Assembly (NCBI RefSeq): GCF_000388065.1
Contig: NW_009242974.1
Coordinates: 1,764,279-1,789,457 of the forward strand
Length of the DNA stretch: 25,179 bases
Direction: 5' to 3'
Source: Fonticula alba
Taxonomy: Eukaryota; Opisthokonta; Rotosphaerida; Fonticulaceae
Every line of letters begins with the position of its first letter. The first letter of the stretch is position 1. The notes beneath the pieces were generated by a model. That model searched no databases, was not told the DNA's origin, and was given only the letters and a program-made list of their open reading frames with translations. Positions 1 to 9,069 of the stretch are shown here, in pieces. Both the position numbers and the translations under genes were made by a program.

Positions 1-1
1 G

Positions 2-445
2 CTGGCTGCCAGGACGGCGGCCGCGCTGGCCGCCGAGCAGGAACGCCTTCGGTCGCTGGTGGCCACGCAGCTGGCTCCGCCACCAGCCCGGCGCGGCCGT
101 GGTCGCCCTCCCGGGTCCCTGAACAAGAAGCCCTCGCTGCGACTGCAGCAACAGCAGCAGCAGGAGCGCGCCATCCGATCGGGCGCCGCCCTGGCCGCGG
201 CGCTGATGGCCAACCTGCCGGACGGCTGGTACATCCGGAGTACTCTGCCCCGGCGTCGGCCCCTCGGGGCACCTGCACCTCCGGCAGATCCGCTGAATGG
301 CCGCATTGAGCGAGCCTACCTGGCTTGGTATGCGTCGGTGGTCCATGGTCCGCCGGCTGATCTTGACGACCCCGCCGGCACACACGCGTCTCCCAAGCCG
401 GAGCTGCCGGGACCGACCTTGGAGGCCATCCCGCCAGGGAGGTAG
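2..445 (+). CDS. AT-hook protein, C-terminal part (gene cut by window edge)
   Basis: An open frame enters from the left edge (codons start at base 2) and ends at TAG 443-445, so only the last 147 codons are present. The visible part starts with an Ala/Glu/Arg-rich helix-like stretch. It then has a basic GRGRPPGSLNKK segment, which matches the AT-hook core RGRP that binds the minor groove of AT-rich DNA, followed by a short glutamine run (LQQQQQQE). A tail of about 80 residues after that has some ordinary-looking sequence (NGRIERAYLAWYASVV) and a proline-rich end. A single AT-hook suggests a chromatin-associated or DNA-binding protein, but the main domain would lie upstream and cannot be seen. 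It is convergent with KU70, about 180 bp away. No intron is needed to read this part. The exact protein family is not recognised. Confidence 0.6.
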   Translation: MAARTAAALAAEQERLRSLVATQLAPPPARRGRGRPPGSLNKKPSLRLQQQQQQERAIRSGAALAAALMANLPDGWYIRSTLPRRRPLGAPAPPADPLNGRIERAYLAWYASVVHGPPADLDDPAGTHASPKPELPGPTLEAIPPGR

Positions 446-624
446 CCCCTTGTCGGTCCACCGTGCTCCTCCTCCCTCTCCCGGAATAGACTTCGCCGGC
501 AGCGAAGAACTTCACACTGGCGGCCCCTGGCTGAGCGTTGCCTTTTCTTCGACACACCGGGGTGGTGTATTTTTGTGGCATGTATGCCGCGAAAGGGAGC
601 GAAGGGGGGGGGGGGGGGGGGGGG
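446..624. other. convergent 3' spacer with a G21 run
   Basis: This 179-bp spacer lies between the stop of the AT-hook gene (plus) and the stop of KU70 (minus). It must hold both 3' UTRs. No AATAAA is visible. Its right end, 604-624, is an uninterrupted run of 21 G on the plus strand (C on the KU70 sense strand) that directly touches the KU70 TGA. Confidence 0.7.
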
Positions 625-3600
625 TCACCGCTCGAAGTGCTCGACAACCAGACCAATGAGCTGGGGCTTGGTCATGCGGGGGTGCTCCACGCCGATGCTT
701 TCGAGGAATTGCTTGAGCATGGGCACGGTTAGCTTGCTCAGCGTGCCGGCGCGCCAGTGCTCCTCCACCGATGCGGGCTCCGCCGTGGCGCGGGTCCTTT
801 TGGCCGTGGGGGCGGCGTCGACAGCGGCGGCGCGCCGGCGCCCGGCCCCGGTCGCAGGCGGCACCTGTAGCGAGGCATTGGCCAGCTGGTACTGGTCCAG
901 GTGCTTGCTCAGGGTACGTAGTGCCGGACCGGCCAGCTGCTCGATGGCCTCCAGGGCCGGGCGTGTGCTATCATGCGTAACCTCGACGGATGTCTGGCCC
1001 AGGGCCAGTGCATGCAAAGTCGAGTAGAGCAGAGTATTGGCTGCCGGCATCGAGCGAGAGTCAGTCGACAGCCCAACCGGGAGGAGGGCAGGGGAGGGGG
1101 GGGGGGGCGGGGAACACTCCGGCGGCACGTCAAGTAGGATGGCAAAAGGGGGGGGGGGGTACGCACCAGGATTGGGGAAGTCATCAATGGAGAAGGTCCC
1201 CTGGATGAGGCTGTCAGCCACCGTGGCCACGGCCGACGCGACGGCCTCCTCCTCTATGGGTAGGGGGGAAAGGGGAGGAATCAGAATACGATCGGGAGGG
1301 GGGAAAGAAGCCGGGCCAGGAGGCGCAATTCCCAGGCAGACGCCAGACGTACCGGGCACCGGGGCCACGGCCTGCACCGGGCGGACATCCTCCAGATAAG
1401 GCAGAGATGCAAAGTAGAAGCCACACCGGTCGGCTGGCAGGCCTCCGGGCGGGGCCGGGATTAGCAGCGCCAGCGCCGGGGGGGCTGTGCGTGTCGAATA
1501 CAGCACCACGGCAGCCAGGCCACGGGCAGCCGTGCGCCGGAGCAGGGCCGCCAGTACCGCATCGGACCCGGCCACGTCGGCCTCGCAGCCGGTCAGGAAC
1601 TGGGTGGCCCGGTACAACAGTGACATGTCCACCTCGGCCAATGGCCGGAAGCCAAGCAACGCCAGCCCGGTGCCCAGCTGCCCCGAGCCAACCAGGGGGG
1701 CCTGGATGCCTGCCGGGGCGGAGGCCTTGGCCGGGCCGCGCGCATGTCCGGCATAGTGCGCCAGTAGGACGGACCGCAAAGGCCGGTCCACGTACTGGGT
1801 GATTCCCGGCCCGGGGATCAGCAGCCGCGACCCGGGGTCCGTTTCGTCGGATCCGACGACCAGGGTCCGCTGGGCATCCCGCGCGGCCACCACCTCGCGG
1901 ACTCCCGTGTCAGGGTTCTTTTGTTGTTGGCGGTGGTGTTGTGGGACATGTCCATTGGGCTTTGTCAGTGGAATGCCTCTTCCATGGCCAGGCGTGAATT
2001 CGGTACAAGCACGGCGCAAGCACGGCGCAAGCACGGCGCAAGCACGGCGCCCGGGTGGAGGCCAGTCAACACGCACCGTGATATGATATCGACTCTGATT
2101 GACGACCGGCTCATTGGTTCGCATGTCCACATACTCATAGGTTGGCTTCCGACCTGGCGTCAACAACGGGTATCTGCATGTCCGGCGGGTGGAGGGGGGG
2201 GGGATTTTACGGGGAGGTGGATGGGTGTGATTTGCGAGAACCGCCAGGGGAAGCAACGCGCATGGAGCCGAATGCGCATGGCAGCCATGTTGCAAAGAGG
2301 AAGGGGAGGGGGGGGGGGGCAAATAGTGTGAACATGGGGCAAAGGGGGCAGTGGTCAGGCAAAAATGCTTTGTAGGCGTACAGCTGCACCGAAATGCATA
2401 CCGACGGTGACAGAACCAACGGCAGCGGCGGGGAGAATCCCTTGCGGCCCTGGCGCTGGCGAATGGCCACCAGCATGCGTTCGATACGCTCCGGCACGGA
2501 GACCATGCCCGGAGCGCCGGGCTCCGGCCCGACTGGTGCCTCGAGGAAGGTCCCATAGAAGGCGCCGAAGTCAAAGGCCTCGCCCCCGGGCGGGTCGAGT
2601 GGCATCAATTCCAGGGCGATGCCCAGCTGGGCCAGATCGGCTGCTCGGATGGCTGCCTCGCGATCGAGACGAGCCTCTTGAGCCCGGTCGCCCACCGGCG
2701 CATGCGGCCGAGGATCATTCGTGAAGAGGAGCACCCGCTGCCGGCCGAGACGCCGGGTGGCCGATGCCCGGCTGAACAGCCGCCCGCAGGCATCCAGCAC
2801 CCGGGCAAGCGGCATGCACCCTGGCTGGGATCCCTGCCCGGCCTCGGTCAGTGGGGGGAACTCCTGTTCGAAGCGAGACCGGGCCCCGGTGCCCGGGGCA
2901 CACCCAGAACCGGCGGTGCTGGCCTGAAGGAGCGAGAGAAAGGCCCCGCCAAGCATGGAGGAGCCGGACTGCGCCAGGAGACTGTCCCCAGCGAGGCGAG
3001 CAGGGCTGGACAGCGCATCGCCAGGGGCCGGCAGCTTTGCCGGCCGCTCGGCCCCCTCGTCGGTCAACAGGGACTCCAGTCGGCGAATGCGCGTCACATC
3101 CGCCACATCCAGGTCCAGCAAGACCGCGGCACCGGAATCCGCGCCAACATCCTCCGAGGACCGGGCGCCTTCCGGGGCTTGTGTATTGAAAAGAAGGACC
3201 CCAGCCAGGTCATTGGGTGCCGAGGAAATGCTGTCGCGAATGACCCACAGAGCGCAGAGAAGCGCGTTGTGGGCTCCCGCCGGGGTGCCCATGCGCATGG
3301 TTGGGCCGCAGTCGACCGCAAAGATGGTCGCGTCAGCTCGATTGAGCTGTGTGCCGGCAGCCAGGGAGCGGGGGGAGAGGGGTCAGTTGCCTGGCAAGCA
3401 TCATGCCGACCCCCAGTAGGGCAAGATCAGAGGGGGTGTACCTCGCTGGCGGAACGCCCCTCGCCCGGGAGCTCGTCAGCGTCATCGTCCGCATCACCGG
3501 TCTGAAAGCTGGTGGCCACATTTTCCACCCGAAGGACAGAATAGAAGCTGGCTCTGCTGGGGGCCGTGGCGTCGGAGGTTTGGATAGCTGCCACGTCCAC

Positions 3601-3681
3601 CTGTGCCGGGACGGCAAAGTCCCAGTCAGCATCGAAGTCACCCTCATCCCCGACCGGGGGATCTGCCCAGAACCCATCCAT
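625..3681 (-). CDS. KU70: Ku70, DNA end-binding subunit of the Ku heterodimer
   Basis: Ku70 pairs with Ku80 to form a ring that loads on double-strand DNA ends for non-homologous end joining; it acts in the nucleus. Reconstructed exons (minus): 3681-3442, 3346-2382, 2173-2077, 1917-1167, 1040-625. They sum to 2469 nt, giving 822 residues. Order: acidic N-terminus; vWA domain opening near residue 86 (TIFAVDCGPTMRMG) with the family strand VLLFTNDPRPH; Ku core beta-barrel (ISVQLYPLLTP, then TNEPV near residues 398-425, GFRPL, LYRATQFL); a basic NLS-like stretch (TAKRTR); C-terminal SAP domain, about the last 40 residues (TLSKLTVPMLKQFLESIGVE). Joins at introns 2 and 4 give gapless alignment with the remembered animal Ku70 pattern around TNEPV and ALAL. 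It is longer than the usual ~600 residues because of Ala/Pro/Gly-rich inserts, mostly in the vWA domain. ATG 3681 was chosen as the first ATG of an acidic exon; the TTG further upstream is unlikely. The Ku80 partner is not in the window. Confidence 0.93.
1041..1166 (-). other. KU70 intron 4 (3n, stop-free)
   Basis: 126 nt, phase 1. Donor AATCCTG|GTGCGT, acceptor ATGCCGGCAG|CCAATAC. It reads through without a stop, but removing it gives FPNPANTLLYSTLHALAL, which matches the family spacing between its FENP and ALAL motifs exactly. Two sense-strand C-tracts (about 12 C each) lie inside. Confidence 0.85.
1918..2076 (-). other. KU70 intron 3 (3n, stop-free)
   Basis: 159 nt, phase 0. Donor ATCACG|GTGCGT, acceptor CAACAAAAG|AACCCT. 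It has no in-frame stop and is a multiple of three, so retention would add 53 residues. Splicing is preferred because the join gives HITNPDTGV where the family has a similar short TxNxxTG turn, and because the interior is a tandem repeat. The acceptor is A-rich rather than pyrimidine-rich, so this intron is less sure than the others. Confidence 0.65.
2006..2049 (+). repeat. 11-bp tandem repeat, four perfect copies
   Basis: Unit caagcacggcg repeats at 2006, 2017, 2028 and 2039 with no mismatches. It lies wholly inside KU70 intron 3. Confidence 0.97.
2174..2381 (-). other. KU70 intron 2
   Basis: 208 nt, phase 2. Donor CAGCT|GTACGC, acceptor ACATGCAG|ATACCC. The join makes ISVQLYPLLTPGRKP, which lines up without gaps with the Ku70 core up to TNEPV. 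Two C-tracts of 10 or more lie inside on the sense strand. Confidence 0.88.
3347..3441 (-). other. KU70 intron 1
   Basis: 95 nt, phase 0. Donor GCGAG|GTACAC, acceptor GGCACACAG|CTCAAT. Removing it joins the acidic first exon to the start of the vWA domain. The 3' half is pyrimidine-rich (CCCCTCTCCCCCCGCTCCC). Confidence 0.85.
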
Positions 3682-4466
3682 CCTGCCGATCAAGACGTGT
3701 GTGTGGGGGGGGGTATGGTCGAAAGAAAGAGGGGGGGGGGAGAAAGCGGGGGGAAAGAGAGAAAGAAAGAGGGGGGGAGAAAGCGGGGGGAAAGAGAGAA
3801 AGAAAGGGCAGGGCGAGGGGGGATTTCATGGGGAATGGCTTGCAGGGAGGCTGGCCCGCATGCACCGTGGCCCGAGATGGCTATGCTCTCCCCGCTACAG
3901 CCCCCCCCCCCCCCCCCTGCCCCCGTCCCGGCCTCGATCGCGAAAGTGCACGGTAACGAGGAATTTAAATAGGCGCTCTACGTTGGCACACTGGAAGCGC
4001 CACCGAGCAAGTTTTCGTGGGTGTATTGGCGCCGCTCGTCGGGAAGAGTCCCGCGTGTTGTTGCGCGGTGGGGATTGTGGGGGGCGGGAGGGGGGACATA
4101 GCGCTGCTCGATCGGCGAAATCCGCACGCAGTGGTCTTGCCCACAAGGAGGGCCGCAACACATCTCGCCATCCCCGACACAACATCAATGTACAGGCCTG
4201 ACGGGAAAAAAACGTCCCGAAAGAGCCTGGCCCCCTCGAAGTGTGCATTTCTAAGGGAAGTGGGGGCGTGTGTGCGTGCGAGTGTGTTTGTGTGCACTAC
4301 GTCTGTTTGAATGCCGCGTCCCAGCCTCTCTCTCTCTCCCTCTTTCTCGCGTCCTCTCTATCTCTAGCATACACCCACACACGGCGCAGGGCGAAGCAGC
4401 AAAGCCGGAGGGCCCCTCCGCCGGGACGGTGGCCGACACGGCGGCTGGCTGGTGCCAGTCGGGGCC
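3682..4466. other. intergenic: KU70 upstream region and 3' flank of the GT92 gene
   Basis: No credible gene. It holds an imperfect tandem purine repeat at about 3721-3808 (two ~40-bp units of gaaagaaaga, a G-run, then agaaagcgggg), a C17 run at 3901-3917, a GT-rich stretch at 4265-4295 and CT-rich DNA at 4327-4370. The proximal part must carry the KU70 promoter and the distal part the 3' UTR of the GT92 gene. Confidence 0.7.
3963..3971 (-). promoter_or_regulatory. possible TATA-like element of KU70
   Basis: On the minus strand the sequence TATTTAAAT stands in otherwise GC-rich DNA, about 285 bp before the KU70 ATG. The position would need a 5' UTR of roughly 250 nt. The call rests only on the AT-rich match and its orientation. 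Confidence 0.35.
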
Positions 4467-7400
4467 TCACCGACGGCGCCGACGACCGAGGCCATCCTCA
4501 TCGCTGGGCAGGACCCCCGGGTGCCCCTCTTCGGACACCGGCCAGCGGTAGGTCTGCTCGATGAGGCGCGTGACAAGGCTCACCCGGCGGCGAAGCTCCC
4601 GGCCGAAGGTGTCAGCCAGGGCGCCCTCCCGGCGAATGCGGGCCTCGTCAATCAGACGCCGGCACACCGCCGGGTCGCCGGCGAAGGATTCCCGGCCGCC
4701 GCCGACCACCCGGCGCCCGGGGCCGACACTGGCTCGATCATGGCCAAAGTGCCGCATGAACCCCTGGTCCAGGGGCAGGTCCAGCTCGTGCGGGGCATTA
4801 CGCCCGGAGGACAGCCCATGGATTTGGGTTTCCATGACTCGCGCCGTCAGGAGCATGGCCTTGGTCCGCTGACGCGGGTCGGCCGGCGGGTCCTCCAGGT
4901 AGGGGAAGGCAAGAGACCGGAGAGCCGCCTGGGTGGATGGAGTGATGGACGGGCGCAGGGCCGGTGGCGTAGGACCATGGTCCTTCTGCCCGGAGGAGGT
5001 GGCCGCACCCTCCTCGGCGGTGGCCACCGCGCGGAAGTAATCGGCCAGGCGCCGGCGCTCGACCTCCGACAGCTCGGGCTCGCATTCGCTGACAAAGCGA
5101 TTGCGGAAACTCAGGGACTTGAGCATGGCCAGTGCCTGGCGCGAGGGCCCGGTGGCGGTGTCCTCCCCGGGGCCGGTGCTCTGCAATCGAGCATGCAGGC
5201 TTTGGACCTGGCTGCGGAAGAGCGTCCAGAGCGACGGCCGCAGGGTGATCCCCTGGCCCGGGGGGGCCGGCCCCGGGCCCAAGGTGGCGCTGGAGGGCTC
5301 CAGGAACTCGTCCACATCCATGTGCACCAAGAGGGCATAGCTGTCGCCGGCCTGGTAGAGGCAATCATTGAGCAGGACCCGCTGGCCGTAGTAGGCCACG
5401 CGGCCCTGGCCAAGCACGCGCTGGTGGCGCCAGTCATGCAGGACCACCAACGGGCGGAATTCCCGCTGGCGATCGGCCGCAGCCGCGGCCCCTTGCCGAG
5501 TGGCCTCCTTGCCGCGAGCCGGGCCATCCACCTCGGGCGACCAATTCCATGGCCAGGAGTCGCCGGGCGGCAGGCCGGGCCAGGCACCGGTGAGTGAGGG
5601 GTCCTGCCCGGGTGGCGAGCTACCGGCTGGCAAAAGTTCCCCAGCCGGCACCGACGGCCAGCGTGCATAGAAGTCCAGCACATCGGCCACATTTTGGTCC
5701 CCGGTATCGGCCACATAGGCATGCACCTGGCGGACGCCCACCATGCGGTGGTACTCCAGCCACTCGATGTAATGCCGGGCCAGCGGCCGGCGCCCGACAC
5801 GGTCCCCGGCATACACCGGCCCCAGGCAAGCGGCCACCGGGACAAATGCCGGGGCCGGGGGGACCGATGTGGGGCTTTCCCCGGGCCCGAGGTCCAGCGA
5901 CCGGTCCAGGGCATCCAGCCATTGGTGAAGCTCGGCCGAGGCGGCGGCCGCGGGTGGATCGAAGGCCGGCGCCCGGACTTCCAACCCATCCACCAGACGA
6001 ACATGCCCCTCGGGGGTCCGAGCCTCGGCCAGCAGGCGCAAGCCGGCCGACTCGCCGTCTTCCTCCCCGTCGGAGTCTTCCTCCTCGTGGGGGTGACTGT
6101 CGGGATCGCTTTCCGAGGGGGCGCCACTGCTTTCCAACTTGTCAGCATGATCCCCACGGCGGCGCCGGGCTCGAGCTGGCTCGGGCTCCGGGAGATCACC
6201 GGCCTCGAGGAGCTCCAGCAGACGGTGGGTCCCGCGAGGCATCAAGGCCAGCAGGTCCACCCGGACGCCGTCCGCCGGCCAGGGCGAGACACGGGGCCCG
6301 GGCCCGGTGTCGCTGGCGGCGGCCGAGGCCAGGCCGGCCAGCGTGTCGGCCTGCTGCCGCGACAGGGCACAAAAGACCAAGCCCACGCGATAGATGTGGG
6401 CTGGCTGTGGCTGGCCCAGCAAGCTCAGTCGGGCCTCGGCCAGCAGGGTGACAGTCCCGCCCGAGGGCACAGCCACGCGTACTCGGCAGCCAAGGACAAA
6501 CCCCGGCGGCGGGGTGTTGCCGGTGGAGTCCCAGGCACCGGGTGGAGACCGGCGCCGGCCCCCGGCAACCGGCTCCCGCGACGCATGGTCGGCCCGGCCC
6601 AAGTGCTGCATGTCACGCAGGCGTTCGGCATCCAGGTGCTCCTGGGCCCAGGAGAAGTATTCGGCCACCTGGAGCATGCGCTCGAACCACGTCTGGCGCA
6701 CATACTGCATAACCACGACCACCGACGCGCCGCGCGGATCGTGCAGCGGCCCCCCGCTGGGCCCGGGCGGGCCCGTCTGACGGATACCCCGACGACGGGT
6801 CAGGGCCACTTCCGGGTCCGGCGGCTGGAGGAAGGCCCGCTCGGAGGCCGGAGACCGTTGGCTCAGGAGATAGGCCCCGGAGATGGTGAGCTCGCGCTCG
6901 GCCGTCCCTGGCCACAAGCGCTCCCAAGCGTATGACGAGGCGGGTGGATTAAACAAGTGGTCGTAAATGACCGCGTGCGATCCGGTTTGGGAGTACGTGG
7001 TGATGGGGTCGGCTGATGTCGGGTGGCGTGGGCATGCGTGTGTGTGTGGGGGGGAGGGGGGGTAGCACGAGTGTTAGTCATGGTCGCGAGCACTTGTGTG
7101 AGATTGCGCGAAAATGCGGAGGAGCCGGACTGGAGGTGCCGCCGGCGCCCGGGAAGGGGGGACATGGACATTGGGTCCCGGGTGCGAACGGCACGCGGAC
7201 ACCACGCACAGTACTCCTCGTCGAAGATGGAGCCATCGCCCGGGCGAGAGGCAATATGCTCAGCGGCCGGGTCCGGGCCTGGAGGCTCCACCTGCTGGGC
7301 CTTGTCACTGGGGGCCATCTTGCCCTCTGACGGCCGAGGGGTGGCGGACTTGCCGTTGGCCACCGAAGACCCTGAATCTTTGGAAGGGGGACTTTTGGAA

Positions 7401-7801
7401 GTTGGGGCCTTGGAGGGTGGGGACTTGGCGAAAGGCGGGGCTTCGGTCGGTGGTGCCCGAGTAGTGGCCGGGGCCTCGGTCTCAAAGCCGGATAGCTCCT
7501 CAAACCCACCGGCCGTCGTCAGCAACTTGTCGATCTTATTCTTTGCCGGGCCACCAGTTTTGGTGGCCAATGTGGCTGTCGTCACGCTGGCAGCCTCATT
7601 CCGAGGTGCCTGCTCCGAGTCGGGGCTGAAGAGAAAGGCCACCGCCAGCAGGACAATGGCCACCAAGCCCACGGGAAAGAGGAGGAAGTTCTTGGTGCGG
7701 ACAATTCGCCGCCACCAACGATTGCCCCGGCCGCGGCGCTTCGGATGGACACTCGGCGAGGCGTCCAGGAAGAAGCCCATCGAGTCGCGCTGGTCGCCCA
7801 T
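4467..7801 (-). CDS. type II membrane glycosyltransferase, GT92 (DUF23) type
   Basis: Exons 7801-7210 and 7012-4467 sum to 3138 nt, giving 1045 residues. ATG 7801 starts a short basic cytosolic segment (KRRGRGNRWWRR), then one hydrophobic helix at about residues 39-58 (FLLFPVGLVAIVLLAVAFLF), then a Pro/Ser/Lys-rich stalk: the layout of Golgi glycosyltransferases. An acidic Glu/Asp/Ser block lies near residues 500-520. The catalytic part begins near residue 590 (PVAACLGPVYAGD), continues with HYIEWLEYHRMVGV and VHAYVADTGDQNV, then LLNDCLYQAG and the metal-binding DxD-like motif HMDVDEFLEP near residues 763-765. This order is that of GT92 enzymes, which in animals and plants add galactose to glycans. 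Acceptor and sugar cannot be read from sequence. The protein is long for the family because of low-complexity inserts. The TGA 4469-4467 sits inside CGGTGAGG, a good donor sequence, so a further 3' exon cannot be ruled out. Confidence 0.8.
7013..7209 (-). other. intron of the GT92 gene
   Basis: 197 nt, phase 1. Donor GAGTACT|GTGCGT, acceptor CATCAG|CCGACC. The join reads EEYSDPITTYSQTGSHAVIY and continues open into the second exon. The 3' half carries a sense-strand C-tract (two blocks of seven or more C) followed by CACACA. Confidence 0.82.
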
Positions 7802-8630
7802 GCTCTGCGGCTGCCGCGTGGCCAGCCCCTTTCTCCGAGAGGGGCGGCAGGGGGCGAGGAGGGCGTGTAGGAGAGGGGGGGGGGGGGAACCGCCAAATCA
7901 GCGGTATGTCAATCGGCCGGGAGCAGATCAGGCGAACAGGGGCACTGCGGGCAGGAGAGGCGAAGCTTCATGGGTTTGTGGATATCGATGGAGATGTGGG
8001 CTGTACCGACAGCCCGGTGGCTCGGGGGTGGCTCTTATCTGTTGTCGGGGCCGGATGCTGGTGCGGGCTGGGAGGGAGGGAGGGGGGGTGGCACCGCAGG
8101 CCGCGGCATTGCGGGCTAAGTTGCGCCCTACCGACTGGGCTCCGCCCCCGCGCGAACAGAACGTTGGCGCCTCAAGGGGGAAGGGGCGGAGGGGCCGGGA
8201 AAGGGGGCATGGCTGCCGGGGGCATGCTCGATCCCGGACGGCGGCGATCTGGAGCACCAGCACCTGGGCATGTCTGGCAATCTCGCGCCCCCTGTGTCTG
8301 CCAAACGCCTGCCGGTTGCCTTTGTCCGTCTCCCCCGCCGGCGGGTTCATGTCCGACCCTGGCATGCCGAGTCCCGCTCCGACACTGCGCATGGTCCTGG
8401 GGGCGGGGAATTCGAGCAAAAGCCCCCCGGGAGCCGGGTATGGTTGTTTTTTTTTTCGCCACACCATCATGCCCCCAGTGGATGAGTGTTTGGCCGCGGC
8501 CGTCGGGCTCCGGTGGAAAACGCCCCGCCCGGCAAGGCGCATCCGCGGGGACGAGCGGCGCGCGCACGCCGCACGGCCTCTCCCTCCATCTTCTTCATTT
8601 CCTGCGCCCCATTTGCCGATCTTGTCTCAC

Positions 8631-8799
8631 CATTCCAGACAAATACCCGGGGCAGGAGGGGCCCGAGCGGGGCAGGAGGCGCGAGGGGCCAGGACATCTC
8701 TCGCCCCCAGGGTGGAAGCTCGGTCGAGGAGACCACCCGCGACGCCAGGTACAAGGGCATCCAGCTCCGGGGCACAGTGGCCACGAAACAAACAGCCAT
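8631..8799 (-). CDS. possible first exon of an unrecognised gene
   Basis: ATG 8799 opens 56 codons (MAVCFVATVPRSWMPLYLAS and on to PLLPRVFVWN), ending at AATG|GTGAGA, a good donor. Amino-acid use is less biased than in the surrounding chance frames, with several Trp, Val and Met. No downstream exon could be assigned with confidence and the product is unknown. It could also be a chance frame. Confidence 0.22.
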
Positions 8800-8988
8800 G
8801 AAGTCACATTGACACCGATGGCCCTCGATCGTTAACCGACACACACGCTTCTCACAACCCTGCACACACTTGCATGCACTTGCAGACACTTGCCTCGCAA
8901 GCGGAGGGCAAGACAAGAGAAAAAAAAAAGGAAGAAAAATGGGTCACCCCTGGGGTTCACACGCGCTCCGGCCAGCGGGTTTGCCAAC

Positions 8989-8994
8989 AAAAAA
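8989..8994 (-). terminator. Pol III terminator of tRNA-Asp
   Basis: Six T on the minus strand, three bases after the discriminator. T-runs of four or more end Pol III transcription, and this fits the tRNA just upstream. Confidence 0.9.
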
Positions 8995-8997
8995 GAG

Positions 8998-9069
8998 CTC
9001 CCGATCCGGGAATTGAACCCGGGCCTCCCGCGTGACAGGCGGGGATTCTCACCACTATACTAATCGGGA
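8998..9069 (-). tRNA. trnD-GUC: tRNA-Asp (anticodon GTC)
   Basis: 72 nt, reading 9069 to 8998. The acceptor stem TCCCGAT pairs with ATCGGGA. The D arm is GTATAGTGGTGAGAATC and the anticodon stem-loop is CCCGC-CTGTCAC-GCGGG with GTC in the middle. The T arm is CCGGGTTCAATTCCCGG and the discriminator base is G, as expected for Asp. No intron. It closely resembles other eukaryotic tRNA-Asp. The internal A box and B box (GGTTCAATTCC) are intact, so it should be functional. Confidence 0.98.

Larger units (their letters stand above)
7802..8997. other. region without a firm gene, upstream of the GT92 gene
   Basis: It contains a G13 run at 7875-7887 (C on the GT92 sense strand, so a 5'UTR intron is possible), a 20-codon upstream ORF on the minus strand at 7969-7907 (starts MKLRLSCPQCPC), and several overlapping long frames on both strands that look like GC-driven open frames. 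A minus-strand frame at 7928-8542 has some ordinary-looking residues (RHRGREIARHAQVLVLQIAA) but matches nothing I know. Three ~10-bp direct repeats (cacttgcatg, cacttgcaga, cacttgcctc) lie at 8867-8896. Confidence 0.5.

Noticed and set aside
7023-8801. 592-codon plus-strand open frame over the GT92 first exon
   Set aside because: It is antisense to an exon with a clear membrane helix and continues through a G-run. The GT92 reading on the minus strand explains the region.
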